A DNA stretch of 64,000 nt from Planctomycetes bacterium MalM25 (GCA_007745835.1 CP036424.1:186001-250000); one strand, 5' to 3'; counted from the stretch's first letter, positions 49,214-59,018 are shown. Notes: generated by a model not told the origin, from the letters alone. Numbers and translations are program-made.

Positions 49214-51919
49214 TTAGGCGTACAGCGGCGAGGCCTTCTCGCGGTCGTAGTCGAGGTCGTTGATCGCTTGATCGACCACCGAGGCGTCGATCTTGCCCTC
49301 TTTGGAGAGCTTCCAGAGCGTCGCGATGACGACGCTCGCGGCGTCGACCTCGAAGTGGCGGCGGAGGTTCTCGCGGCTCTCGCTGCGGCCCATGCCGTCG
49401 GTCCCCAGGCAGAACATGCCGTTGGGCGCCCACGGGGCGAGCTGCTCGCTGAGCGTCCGCAGGTAGTCGCTGGCGGCGATGATCGGGCCCTCGGACCCGG
49501 CCATCTGCTGCTCGAAGAACGATTGCTTCTTCGGGGCGGTCGGGTTCAGCATGTTCAGGCGCTCGGTCTCCTGGGCGTCGCGACGGAGCTCGGTGTAGCT
49601 GGTCACGCTCCACACGTCGGACGACACGCCGTACTTCTCGGCGAGGATCTGCTGCGCGTCGAGCACGCCGTGCAGGATCGATCCGGAGCCGAACAGCTGA
49701 ACGCGGTGCTGACCGCCCTCAGTGGACTTGAGCTTGTACATGCCCTTGATGATCCCTTCGTCGATACCCTCGACCTCCGGCATCTGGGGCATCATGACGT
49801 TCTCGTTCTCGAGCATCAGGTAGAAGATGCACTGTTCGTTCTCGACGTACATCTTCTGCAGGCCGTGGAAGATGATGACGGCGGTCTCGTAGTTGTACGC
49901 CGGATCGTAGGCGCGAACCGTCGGGAAGGCGATCGCGTTGACCAGCGAGTGGCCGTCCTGGTGCTGCAGGCCCTCGCCGTTGAGCGTGGTCCGGCCAGCG
50001 GTGCCGCCGAGCATGAAGCCCTTCGCCCGCATGTCGGCCGCCGCCCAGACGAGGTCGCCGATCCGCTGGAACCCGAACATCGAGTAGTAGATGTACATCG
50101 GGATCATCTGCTCGCCGTGCGAGCTGTAGGCGGTGCCCGCGGCGTTGAAGGAGCTCATGGAGCCCGCCTCGGTGATGCCCTCTTCGAGGAGTTGGCCGTC
50201 CTGGGCCTCCTTGTAGTAGGAGAGCTGATCGGCATCGACGGGCTCGTAGAGCTGCCCCGCGTGGGCGTAGATGCCGATCTGGCGGAAGAGGCCTTCCATG
50301 CCGAAAGTGCGCGATTCGTCCGGCACGATCGGAACGATTCGCTTGCCGATCTTCTTGTCTCGCAGCAGGTCGCTTAGCAGGCGGACGAAGCCCTGCGTGG
50401 TCGACATCTCCTTGCCGGGGCCCTTGCTGGTCATCTTGGCAAGCGTCTTGTCGTACTCGGCCAGCTCGGGCACCTCGATCGGCGCGGCGTCGCCGTTGCG
50501 GCTCGGCACGCTGCCGCCCATCGCCTCGCGGCGTTCGCGGAGGTAGTTCATCTCCGGCGAGTCCTCGGGCGGCCGGTAGAAGGGCGCCTCGGTGACGCGC
50601 TCGTCGCTGATGGGGATGCCGAACCGGGTGCGGAACTCGACCAGCTCGTTCTCGTTGAGTTTCTTGTTGTTGTGGGTGACCATCCGGCCCTCGCCCGCCT
50701 CGCCGAGGCCGTAGCCCTTGATCGTCTTGGCGATGACGACCGTCGGCTTGCCGTTGCGCTCGCACGCCTTGGAGTACGCGGCGTAGACCTTGGCCGGGTC
50801 GTGCCCGCCCCGGTTGAGCTTTTCGATCTGCTGGTCGCTGAGGTGCTTCACGCGTTCGAGCAGTTCCGGGTACTTGCCGAAGAACTTCTCGCGGATGTAG
50901 GCCCCGCCGGCGACGACGTACTTCTGATACTCGCCGTCGACGACCTCCATCATCCGCTTCGCGAGCAGGCCGTTGTGGTCCTCCGCGATCAGGCGGTCCC
51001 AACCGTCGCCCCAGATCACTTTGATGACGTTCCAGCCGGCGCCGCGGAACGTGCCTTCCAGCTCCTGGATGATCTTGCTGTTGCCGCGGACCGGTCCGTC
51101 GAGCCGCTGCAGGTTGCAGTTGATGACGAACGTCAGGTTGTCGAGGTGCTCGCGGGCCGCGAGGCCGATGGCGCCGAGGGTCTCCGGCTCGTCGCACTCG
51201 CCGTCGCCCAAGAAGGCCCAGACCCGCTTGTCCTTGCAATCCTTGATGCCGCGGTCGGTCAAGTACTCGTTGAACCGCGCCTGGTAGATCGCCATGATCG
51301 GCGCGAGGCCCATCGACACGGTCGGGAACTCCCAGAAACCGGGCATCAGCCAAGGGTGCGGGTAGCTGGAGAGGCCGCCCCCCTCGCCCATCTCGCGGCG
51401 GAAGTTCACGAGGTTCTGTTCGGTCAGGCGCCCCTCGAGGAACGCCCGGCTGTACATGCCGGGGGCGGCGTGCCCCTGGTAGTAGACCTGGTCGCCCGAG
51501 AAGCCGTCCTCGCCGCGGCCGCGGATGAAGTGGTTGAGCGCCACCTCGTACAGCGTCGCCGAGCTGGCGAACGTGCTGATGTGTCCGCCCGGCGAGGCGG
51601 GGTCGCGGTTCGCGCGGACGACCATCGCCATCGCGTTCCAGCGGACGTAGCTCTTGATGCGCCGCTCCAGCTCGCGATCGCCCGGGTAGGGGGGCTGCTC
51701 GGTGGGGGCGATCGTGTTCACGTAAGGCGTCGTGGCCGTGAACGGGAGCTCGACCCCGTTGCGGACGGCGGCCGCCTCGAGGGCGGCGAGCAGCTCCTTG
51801 GCGCGCTCGGGTCCGTGGTGCTCGAGGACGTAGTCGAGCGACTCGAGCCACTCGTTGGTCTCGACCGGGTCGACGTCGTTCGGGATCGGCGAGTTGGGAT
51901 TCACTTCGGCGCTGGCCAT
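49214..51919 (-). CDS. aceE: Pyruvate dehydrogenase E1, homodimeric AceE
   Basis: 901 residues, normal for AceE. The N-terminal half has the ThDP motif: LGDGECDEPETLGAIGLAAR through NLTFVINCN, the GDG-n-NCN pattern. VYYQGHAAPGMYSRAFLEGR and VTHNNKKLNENELVEFRTRF are other conserved blocks. It decarboxylates pyruvate and acetylates the lipoyl group of E2. In the same strand order as lpdA-aceE-aceF. Gaps to both neighbours carry long inverted repeats. Confidence 0.97.
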   Translation of the reverse strand: MASAEVNPNSPIPNDVDPVETNEWLESLDYVLEHHGPERAKELLAALEAAAVRNGVELPFTATTPYVNTIAPTEQPPYPGDRELERRIKSYVRWNAMAMVVRANRDPASPGGHISTFASSATLYEVALNHFIRGRGEDGFSGDQVYYQGHAAPGMYSRAFLEGRLTEQNLVNFRREMGEGGGLSSYPHPWLMPGFWEFPTVSMGLAPIMAIYQARFNEYLTDRGIKDCKDKRVWAFLGDGECDEPETLGAIGLAAREHLDNLTFVINCNLQRLDGPVRGNSKIIQELEGTFRGAGWNVIKVIWGDGWDRLIAEDHNGLLAKRMMEVVDGEYQKYVVAGGAYIREKFFGKYPELLERVKHLSDQQIEKLNRGGHDPAKVYAAYSKACERNGKPTVVIAKTIKGYGLGEAGEGRMVTHNNKKLNENELVEFRTRFGIPISDERVTEAPFYRPPEDSPEMNYLRERREAMGGSVPSRNGDAAPIEVPELAEYDKTLAKMTSKGPGKEMSTTQGFVRLLSDLLRDKKIGKRIVPIVPDESRTFGMEGLFRQIGIYAHAGQLYEPVDADQLSYYKEAQDGQLLEEGITEAGSMSSFNAAGTAYSSHGEQMIPMYIYYSMFGFQRIGDLVWAAADMRAKGFMLGGTAGRTTLNGEGLQHQDGHSLVNAIAFPTVRAYDPAYNYETAVIIFHGLQKMYVENEQCIFYLMLENENVMMPQMPEVEGIDEGIIKGMYKLKSTEGGQHRVQLFGSGSILHGVLDAQQILAEKYGVSSDVWSVTSYTELRRDAQETERLNMLNPTAPKKQSFFEQQMAGSEGPIIAASDYLRTLSEQLAPWAPNGMFCLGTDGMGRSESRENLRRHFEVDAASVVIATLWKLSKEGKIDASVVDQAINDLDYDREKASPLYA

Positions 51920-51939
51920 GCTGGCTTACCTAAAGGGAT

Positions 51940-52026
51940 TCACCACACAGGGCACAGAGGACGCGATGCCTTCCCCTCCCCATCAAGGGGAGGGGAACCA
52001 TTCGACCTCTGGGTTCTCTGTGGTGA
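51940..52026 (-). repeat. Nested inverted repeat between lpdA and aceE
   Basis: An inner 11-bp perfect stem TTCCCCTCCCC-5-GGGGAGGGGAA (51971-51997) lies within 21-base outer arms (51940-51960/52006-52026) complementary at 17 positions. It occupies most of the 112-base gap. The outer arms (TCACCACACAGG...) resemble the CACAAAG-type repeats at 47008. Confidence 0.75.
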
Positions 52027-52032
52027 GTTCTT

Positions 52033-53457
52033 CTATTTACGTTTTGGCTTGTAGATCTCGGTCGCGGTGCCCAGCTGCACCTCGCCGGCGAAGGCGACCG
52101 TCTCGCTGAGCGTGGGGTGCGGGTGGATCGAGCCCGCGATGTCGTGGACGTTGCAGCCCATCTCGATGGCGAGGACCGCCTCGGCGATGAGCTCGCCAGC
52201 GCCGGAGCCGACGATGCCGCAGCCGAGCACCCGCTCGGTCTCCGGGTCGACGATCCACTTGGTGAGCCCGTCCGTGCGGCCGTTCGCCAGGGCGCGGCCC
52301 GAGGCCTGCCACGGGTAGGTCGCCACGTCGACCTTCCGGCCGGCGGCCTTCGCCTCCTCGGCGGTGAGGCCGGCCCACGCGATCTCCGGGTCGGTGAACA
52401 CCACGGCGGGGATCGCCTGGGCGTCGAACGCGGCGGGCTGGCCGGCGAGCACCTCGGCGGCGATGCGGCCCTCGTAGGCCGCCTTGTGAGCGAGCATCGG
52501 GTCGCCCGCGACGTCGCCGATGGCGAGGATGTGCGGGTCGCTGGTCCGCTGTTGATCATCGGTCTCGACGAAACCGCGGTCGTTGACCGTGACCTTCGTG
52601 TTCTCCAGGCCGAAACCCTTCGACACGGGCCAGCGGCCGATCGACACGAGGACGCGGTCGAACGTGACGGTGTCGTTGAGCTCTTCGCCCTCGATGGTGA
52701 CTTCGACCTTGTCGCCGACGTCCTTCAGCCCGGCCACCTTGTGCTTCAGCAGCACGCCCGCGAAACGCTCTTTGATGCGTTTGGCGAGGGGGCGGACGAG
52801 GTCGCGGTCGGCTCCGGGCAGGAGGCCGTCGCCCAGCTCGACGACGGTCACCTTCGAGCCGAGCTCGGAGTAGACGGTGCCCATTTCCAGGCCGATGTAG
52901 CCCCCGCCGACGACCAACAGGCTCTCCGGGATGTCGGGCAGCTCGAGCGCGCCGGTCGAGCTCATCACGCGGGGGGAGCCGATGTCCAGGAACTTCGGCA
53001 TCGCCGGCACGCTGCCGGTCGCCAGGATGCAGTGGTCGAACGTGAGCCGGTTGTCACCGACGACCGACGTGCTGCCCTCGACCGGCTCGAGGTTGAGCGT
53101 CTGCGAATCGACGAACACGCCGCGGGCGTGGACCTTCTTGACCTTCCGGGCGTCGGCCAGCTTGGCGAGGCCGCCCGTCAGCTTGCCGACGATCTCGTCC
53201 TTGCGGGCGCGGACCTTGTCGATGTCGATCTGGGGTTTTTGGAAGGTGACGCCCCAGCTCTGCATCTCCTCGGCCTCGGAGATGACCTTGGCGGTGTGCA
53301 GGAGCGCCTTGCTGGGGATGCAACCCCGGATCAGGCAGGTCCCGCCGAGGCGCGGGTCGGCCTCGACGATCGTGACCTCCATGCCGAGGTCGGCCGCCAG
53401 GAACGCGGCGGCGTAGCCACCCGGTCCCCCACCCAGAACGACTACCTGAGAGTGCAT
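52033..53457 (-). CDS. lpdA: Dihydrolipoyl dehydrogenase (E3)
   Basis: 474 residues from ATG MHSQVVVLGGGPGG. FAD site VVLGGGPGGYAAAF, redox disulphide Cys41/Cys46 in GGTCLIRGCIPSKALLH, NAD site LLVVGGGYIGLEMG, FAD-binding IGDVAGDPMLAHKA, and the active-site base in HPHPTLSE near the C-terminus. It reoxidises dihydrolipoamide with NAD in pyruvate and related dehydrogenases. It is the first gene of the PDH operon here. Confidence 0.97.
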   Translation of the reverse strand: MHSQVVVLGGGPGGYAAAFLAADLGMEVTIVEADPRLGGTCLIRGCIPSKALLHTAKVISEAEEMQSWGVTFQKPQIDIDKVRARKDEIVGKLTGGLAKLADARKVKKVHARGVFVDSQTLNLEPVEGSTSVVGDNRLTFDHCILATGSVPAMPKFLDIGSPRVMSSTGALELPDIPESLLVVGGGYIGLEMGTVYSELGSKVTVVELGDGLLPGADRDLVRPLAKRIKERFAGVLLKHKVAGLKDVGDKVEVTIEGEELNDTVTFDRVLVSIGRWPVSKGFGLENTKVTVNDRGFVETDDQQRTSDPHILAIGDVAGDPMLAHKAAYEGRIAAEVLAGQPAAFDAQAIPAVVFTDPEIAWAGLTAEEAKAAGRKVDVATYPWQASGRALANGRTDGLTKWIVDPETERVLGCGIVGSGAGELIAEAVLAIEMGCNVHDIAGSIHPHPTLSETVAFAGEVQLGTATEIYKPKRK

Positions 53458-53823
53458 CAGCGGGAGGATTCCTAAGGAGCGAGGGCGGGGGGCGGGAGGG
53501 GGGCGCTGTGGCGTCCGAGGGGTCACGGAAGACTCCGCTTATCGACGCCGTTTGGGCCGGAGCTTGAAGCGGGGCGGCGAGGCCCCTCGGGGCGGACCGA
53601 CCGCATCGGCGCAAGCCCCTTCCTTGCAAGCCGTTATAGCCCCTAAATCTTACCCGCCCCGCCTCGCCCCGCAATGGGCTCTCGCCCCCGCTACGGGGGG
53701 CATTTTCCCGGGTTTCCCGCGGCGAAGCGGCCACCTTGCCCCCGCAGCGACATTACAAAGGGCGTAGCGATGCTCGGATTGCGACTCGGACACTCCCCTT
53801 TTCCTTCCCTCTGGTCCTGCAAC
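53458..53823. other. Divergent promoter region of lpdA and the fucosidase
   Basis: GCCCCC-GCTAC-GGGGGGC (53684-53701) is a strong hairpin followed by ATTTTCCC. No clear promoter pair was found for either gene. The open frame upstream of the fucosidase start is only composition. Confidence 0.4.
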
Positions 53824-55326
53824 ATGCCTCGGTTGATACGACTGCTGCTCTTGGTTTCGCTCCTCACTCCCGGTGTGAAGGCCCTGGGCCAAGGCCCTGA
53901 GTACACGGCCGACTGGGAATCGCTCAGCCGCCACGAGGCCGCGCCCGAGTGGTTCGCCGACTCGAAGCTCGGCATCTACTTCCACTGGGGCGTCTACACG
54001 GTGCCCGCCTTCGGCAGCGAGTGGTACCCCCACTGGATGCACGTCGAGGACAGCTGGGTCTACAAGCACCACCTCGAGAAGTACGGCAGCCACCAGAAGG
54101 TCGGCTACCACGACTTCGTCCCGCAGTTCACCGGCGAGCACTTCGACGGGGACGAGTGGGCCGAGCTGTTCCAGCGGGCCGGCGCCCGCTTCGCCGGGCC
54201 GGTCGCCCAGCACCACGACGGCTTCGCCATGTGGGACAGCGAGGTGAACCCCTGGAACGCCGCGGACATGGGCCCGAAGACTGACATCACCGGCGAGCTG
54301 ACCGCCGGGTTGCGCAAGCGTGGCATGAAGCTCATCACCACCTTCCACCACGCCCGGCACCACCAGCGGCACGCCGGCGAGAAGATCGACCCGAAGCACC
54401 CGCCGCACGACAGCCACTACGCCTGGAACGAGGACTTCGCGACCACGTCAGACGACCCGCTGCTCAAGAAGCTGTACGGCAACATGAGCGAGGAGGAGTT
54501 CAACGCCTACTGGTTCGATCAGATCAAGGAGGTGGTCGATCAGTACGACCCGGACATCATCTGGTTCGACTCGTGGCTGAACGTCATCCCGGAGCACCTC
54601 CGCGAAGAGATGTGCGCCTACTACCTGAATCACGCCGCCGCGAAGGGGCAGGAGGGCGTCATCGCCTACAAGCAGGTCGACCTGCCGAGCTCGGTCGGCG
54701 TGCTCGACATCGAGCAGGGGGGCAAGAAAGACCTCTCGCCGAGCGTCTGGATGACGGACGTCACTATCAGCGACGGCTCGTGGTGCTACACCGACGCGAT
54801 GGGCGTGAAGTCGGCTGACCTCGTGCTGCGTAACATGATCGACGTCTGGAGCAAGAACGGAGTCGTCCTGCTGAACGTCTCGCCCAAGTCGGACGGCTCC
54901 ATCCCCGAGCGGCAGCGCAAGGTGCTGCGTGAGATCGGCGACTGGCTCGCCAAGTACGGCGAGGCGGTTTACGACACGCGGCCGTTCGACATCTACGGCT
55001 TCGGCAACGCGAAGGCGGGCGACGGCCACTTCGGCGGCCAGTCCGCGACCGTCAAGTACTCGGCCGACGACATCCGCTTTACCGTCTCGAAGGACGGCAA
55101 GACGATGTACCTCTTCTACCTCGGCAAACCCGAGGCGGGCAAACGCTTCAGCTACGGCAAGCTCAGCCCGCACCACTACCCGCCGCACGGCGAGGTCAAG
55201 CGAGTCACGATCCTCGGCACGGACCACGAGGTCGAGCACGAGATGGACACCCACGCCTGGCACGTGACGCTGCCGGACGTGCCGATGAACGAGATCGCGA
55301 CCGTCCTCAAGATCGAGCTGGAGTGA
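53824..55326 (+). CDS. GH29 alpha-L-fucosidase, secreted
   Basis: 500 residues from ATG MPRLIRLLLLVSLL, a signal peptide ending near KALGQGPE; an upstream ATG (53770) would disrupt it. GH29 core: WFADSKLGIYFHWGVYTVPAF, HHDGFAMWDSEVNPWNAAD, TFHHARHHQRH, and the nucleophile Asp in PDIIWFDSWLN (Asp in WFD). The acid/base is less clear. A C-terminal beta domain follows (from about 415). It would release fucose from external polysaccharides such as algal fucans. No fucose-use genes lie next to it. Confidence 0.92.
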   Translation: MPRLIRLLLLVSLLTPGVKALGQGPEYTADWESLSRHEAAPEWFADSKLGIYFHWGVYTVPAFGSEWYPHWMHVEDSWVYKHHLEKYGSHQKVGYHDFVPQFTGEHFDGDEWAELFQRAGARFAGPVAQHHDGFAMWDSEVNPWNAADMGPKTDITGELTAGLRKRGMKLITTFHHARHHQRHAGEKIDPKHPPHDSHYAWNEDFATTSDDPLLKKLYGNMSEEEFNAYWFDQIKEVVDQYDPDIIWFDSWLNVIPEHLREEMCAYYLNHAAAKGQEGVIAYKQVDLPSSVGVLDIEQGGKKDLSPSVWMTDVTISDGSWCYTDAMGVKSADLVLRNMIDVWSKNGVVLLNVSPKSDGSIPERQRKVLREIGDWLAKYGEAVYDTRPFDIYGFGNAKAGDGHFGGQSATVKYSADDIRFTVSKDGKTMYLFYLGKPEAGKRFSYGKLSPHHYPPHGEVKRVTILGTDHEVEHEMDTHAWHVTLPDVPMNEIATVLKIELE

Positions 55327-55387
55327 CCCACGCGATCCGGTGTGAAAGTTTGTGGCGGCGCCCGCCTGCGGCTCAAGCTCGTTCGCT

Positions 55388-56293
55388 TCACGCCAGCAAA
55401 CGGCTGAGGGCCGACGGCAGGTCGGGGGTCTCGAAGGTGAAGCCGGCGTCGGTCAGCCGTTTGGGCGCGACCCGCGCGCCCTGGAACAGCAGCGGACCGG
55501 CCGCCTCGCCCATCAATGCTTTGACGGCGAAGCTCGGCGCGGGCAGGAAGGTGGGGCGGCCGAGCTGCGCGCCGAGCGCCTTGGTGAATTCGCGGTTGGT
55601 GACCGCCCCCGGCGTGGTGGCGTTCACAACGCCGTGCATCGACTCGACGTCGGCCACGAACCGGAGGACGCGGATCAGGTCGGGCAGGGCGATCCAGCTG
55701 ATCACCTGATCGCCCGTGCCGACGACGCCCCCGGCGCCCAGTTTGAAGACGGGCAGCATCTTCGCCAGCGCGCCCCCTTTGGGGCTGAGCACCATGCCGA
55801 TCCGCACCTGCACGACCCGCACGCCCGATTCCCAAGCGGCCGCGCCGGCGGCCTCCCACTGCTCGCAGGTCTCCGCAAGGAAGCCCTCGCCCCCGGGCGA
55901 GTCCTCGTCGACCGGCTCGGCGCCCCGGTCGCCGTAGAAGCCGACCGCCGAGGCGGAGACCAGCACGCGCGGCTTGTGCCGGAGGTTGGCGACGGACTCC
56001 GCGATCAGACGCGTCCCCCTCACTCGGCTGTCGACGATCTGCTGCTTGACGGCGGGCGTCCAACGCTGATCGGCGATCCCTTTCCCGGCGAGGTGGAAGA
56101 GGGCGTCGAGGCCTTCGAGCTTGTCGGCCTCGATTTCATCGCGGGCCGGGTCCCAGTGGACTTCGTCGGGGCCGTTCGACGCCCGGCGGACGAGCCGCAG
56201 GATGCGGACGCCGTCGGCGGTGAAGGCGTCCGCAAGGGCTCGGCCGACTAGGCCGGAGGCGCCGGTCACGGCGACGGTGCGCGCAGGTTCCAT
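55388..56293 (-). CDS. TIGR01777 family NAD(P)-binding epimerase-like protein
   Basis: 301 residues from ATG MEPARTVAVTGASG. Extended SDR: NAD(P) motif TGASGLVGRALADAF, VSASAVGFYGDRG (the conserved S-A-x-x-Y/F-G-D), WEAAGAAAWESGVRVVQVRIGMVLSP and the C-terminal APSFAVKALMGE. It resembles E. coli YfcH. Substrate not established. Confidence 0.9.
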   Translation of the reverse strand: MEPARTVAVTGASGLVGRALADAFTADGVRILRLVRRASNGPDEVHWDPARDEIEADKLEGLDALFHLAGKGIADQRWTPAVKQQIVDSRVRGTRLIAESVANLRHKPRVLVSASAVGFYGDRGAEPVDEDSPGGEGFLAETCEQWEAAGAAAWESGVRVVQVRIGMVLSPKGGALAKMLPVFKLGAGGVVGTGDQVISWIALPDLIRVLRFVADVESMHGVVNATTPGAVTNREFTKALGAQLGRPTFLPAPSFAVKALMGEAAGPLLFQGARVAPKRLTDAGFTFETPDLPSALSRLLA

Positions 56294-56401
56294 GGTGGGG
56301 GCTCCGGGAGGGCAGGGGAGCGGGCGGGGCGGGCCGTCGAGGCCCGGCGGGAGATTGTAGCGAATCCCCGCCACGTTCCCTAAGTTTTTGCCCCGGGCGC
56401 C

Positions 56402-57331
56402 TTAGGGGCGGCGGTCCTTAAATCGCCGGCTCGCCTGCTCCAGGTAGCGTTGCTCCGAGCGCGAGAGGCTGTCCTGCCCGCTCTGCTGGATCTTGCGGAG
56501 GATCTCGTCGAGCCGCTCATCGGAGGCCTGGGTCTCGTCGCTCTGCTGGCCGTCGTCGCCGTGGTGGACGCGCAGTTTCGGCTTGGTGGAGAACAGATCC
56601 TTAAGCCCCGCGCCGCCCAGCAAGCTTTCGGGCAGCCAACTCGTGATCCGCCAGCCGCTGCGGTAGTAGAGGTAGCCGAACAGGGCCCCGCCGAGGTGGG
56701 CCGTGTAGGCGACGTTGCCTGAACGGCTGAGCGCGCCCATCACGTCCTGACCGATGAACAGGATCGCCATCATCCACGCCGGCACGGGCAGCACGCCCAT
56801 CAGGTAGACCTGCACGTTGGGGTACCACAACGCGAACAGCACGATGATCGCCGCGATGCCGCCCGACGCCCCCAGCAATTCGTGTCTCGTGTCTCCTATC
56901 GCCAATTCGGACAGGCTCCACACGAGCCCCGCGAACGCCGCGGCGGTAAAGAAGAACAGCAGGTACTCGCGCCCGCCGAGACGGGCCTCGATCGTGCGAC
57001 CGAAGAAGAAGAGCGCGATGCCATTGAACAGCAGGTGGGCCAGCCCGCTGGTGCTGTGCAGGAGCGCGTAGGAGAAAAAGCCGTAGAGACGCCACGGCTC
57101 GCGGAACCAGTCGGCGTGCAGCACCCCCAAGTTGGTGAACCACGAATCGCGTGGGTTTCCGTTGTCGAGCGTGAAGTACTGGAAGAGGTAGACCGCGACC
57201 ATCACCGCCAGCAGCTTGCCGTTGACCGACCAACTCGCGAAGCCGCCGGGCGTGCCGGGGCCGCCGCCTCCGTCGCGCCAGCCGCTGCCGGTGTCGTAGC
57301 TCCGCTCGTAGTCTCGGTCGTAGATGCCCAT
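56402..57331 (-). CDS. Rhomboid family intramembrane protease
   Basis: 309 residues from ATG MGIYDRDYERS (a GTG one codon earlier is possible). Six or so membrane helices, with the N-R-like SALLHSTSGLAHLLFNGIAL, the catalytic Ser in ELLGASGGIAAI (GASGG) and His in AYTAHLGGALFG. A C-terminal extension (about 240-309) is a helical cytoplasmic domain (DERLDEILRKIQQSGQDSL) ending in RYLEQASRRFKD. This tail resembles that of other planctomycete rhomboids. Cleaves membrane proteins. Confidence 0.92.
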   Translation of the reverse strand: MGIYDRDYERSYDTGSGWRDGGGGPGTPGGFASWSVNGKLLAVMVAVYLFQYFTLDNGNPRDSWFTNLGVLHADWFREPWRLYGFFSYALLHSTSGLAHLLFNGIALFFFGRTIEARLGGREYLLFFFTAAAFAGLVWSLSELAIGDTRHELLGASGGIAAIIVLFALWYPNVQVYLMGVLPVPAWMMAILFIGQDVMGALSRSGNVAYTAHLGGALFGYLYYRSGWRITSWLPESLLGGAGLKDLFSTKPKLRVHHGDDGQQSDETQASDERLDEILRKIQQSGQDSLSRSEQRYLEQASRRFKDRRP

Positions 57332-57454
57332 CACGCGCGCTCGGATTCCGCTGGTCGGCCCGGCACAACAGGGGCGGGCCTGACAACGCTCTATCTTAGG
57401 AGCGCCCCCGAGGGAAGGGCAGAGAGATCGCCGGACCGCCCGGGGCGGGGGGGA

Positions 57455-58765
57455 TCAGAGGGCGTCGATGTCGACGCCGCCCGACTCGAACGGCACAAGC
57501 CGGCCGCGACGCTCCAACCGCGCCGAGGCGAGCTGGGCGTTCTGGCGGAGGGTGTCGTCCAGCAGCCGGGTGGCGAGTTCGACCTGGCTCTGCAGGGCCT
57601 GCGCGTGGCGCTCGATCGCCTCGCGATCTCGATCGACCGCCGCGAGGTCGTCCTGCCACTTGCCGAGCTCTTCCTGGCGGTAGGCCTCGACCTTCTTGGC
57701 GTTCTCCAGTGCGTCGGCGAGCTTCGCCAGGTCCTCGGTCACTGCCTGCTGGCGGGCGTACAACTCGGCCCGCTCGCGCTCGTAGTCGTTCAGCAGGTAG
57801 GTGTAGTCGCGCAACCGACGGCGGTACTGCTGGCCGACCGCCTTGTTATCGGGGTCGTCAGGCGAGACGAGCTTGCCATCCGTATCGACATCGACCAGGC
57901 GGTTCGGGTCGTCGTCGCCTTGGGCGGGCGTGCCGTCGCGGAGGTACTCTTCGACGCTGCTGTCGGGCAGCAGGCGGCGGAGGGTCTCTTCTTCGAGGCC
58001 CGCGAACAGGTCGCGGTTGTCCGCGGGCATTGTCTCGTAGACGATCCACGGACCGCGGCTCTGCAGCAGACGCTCGGCGCCCGCCGCGTCGAGTTCGAGC
58101 TGGTCGAGCGGCTCGAGCGAAGCCTGGCGGCCCTGCACTTCGTCGACGCGGAACTCGCCCAGGTAGGCGTTCGGCGCCGGGTCTTGTTCGAAGCCCTCGA
58201 CGGGGCCTTGCTCGAAGAGGTAGATGATCGAGTCGGCCGTGAGGCCCAGCGCGGGGGGCGGGCCCTGGGGCGCTTCGGTCGGTTCGGCGTCGGCTTCCTC
58301 TTCGGTCGGCTGCGCTTGTTGCACGGGGAAGTTCACCGTCACCGCGCCGGTCTCCGGGTTGACCGGACCGGCCGGGCCGGCGAACCGCCACACGCGGCCG
58401 CGGACGCGGCTCTTCAGGCGGAGCTCGTGGGTCAGCCGGACCACGCCCTTCATGCCATCGTCGCCCTGGGCGGCGAGCACGTCGCGGGCGGCGAGTTTGC
58501 TGATCACCGAGCGGTCTTCGGTGCCGCGCGTCAGCGCTTCGTTGAGCAGGCGTTGCTGTTCGAGTTCGACCTCGGCCTTGGCGATCTGCTCCTGGTGGCC
58601 CAGGCGGTTATCGAGCGTCTTGGCGGCGAGGATCGCGTAGCCGGTGCTGGCGAAATAGAACAGCACGAGGACCAGCACGTGCGCCCAGTGCCAGAACTTG
58701 CTGGCAAGGAACGCGAGCGCCAAAACGGCGAGCGTGACGACGCCTAACAGGATGGTGACGATCAA
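57455..58765 (-). CDS. Membrane-anchored coiled-coil hypothetical protein
   Basis: 436 residues. Two N-terminal membrane helices (MIVTILLGVVTLAVLALAFLA; WAHVLVLVLFYFASTGYAIL), then a coiled-coil (HQEQIAKAEVELEQQRLL) and a central beta-type domain with ELRLKSRVRGRVWRF and LTADSIIYLFEQGP. The C-terminal 120 residues are another long coiled coil (LNDYERERAELYARQQAVT... ENAKKVEAYRQEELGKW). A planctomycete-type unassigned protein. It follows the rhomboid on the same strand; a link as substrate or partner is only possible. Confidence 0.75.
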   Translation of the reverse strand: MIVTILLGVVTLAVLALAFLASKFWHWAHVLVLVLFYFASTGYAILAAKTLDNRLGHQEQIAKAEVELEQQRLLNEALTRGTEDRSVISKLAARDVLAAQGDDGMKGVVRLTHELRLKSRVRGRVWRFAGPAGPVNPETGAVTVNFPVQQAQPTEEEADAEPTEAPQGPPPALGLTADSIIYLFEQGPVEGFEQDPAPNAYLGEFRVDEVQGRQASLEPLDQLELDAAGAERLLQSRGPWIVYETMPADNRDLFAGLEEETLRRLLPDSSVEEYLRDGTPAQGDDDPNRLVDVDTDGKLVSPDDPDNKAVGQQYRRRLRDYTYLLNDYERERAELYARQQAVTEDLAKLADALENAKKVEAYRQEELGKWQDDLAAVDRDREAIERHAQALQSQVELATRLLDDTLRQNAQLASARLERRGRLVPFESGGVDIDAL

Positions 58766-59018
58766 GGCCGGGCGTTCCTAGCAAGAGGGAGCGGAGCCTC
58801 GCCGCGTGGCGAAACAGCGCCCCCAGGCGCGGGCGACCGGGAGGCCGCCTGCGGGGTTTGGGTAAAAGAGAGAGCTAACAGCGATCGTAAACAGGGCTGG
58901 GCCCCCGGTCAACGAACAGGGCGTTGGCTGTGGGAGCCCCTAAAGTCTTGCCCACAAGCCGTTTGAGGCGAATCGAAGGCCTCCGCAGCGATCCAGCTGA
59001 TTGACCGCCGAGACCGGA

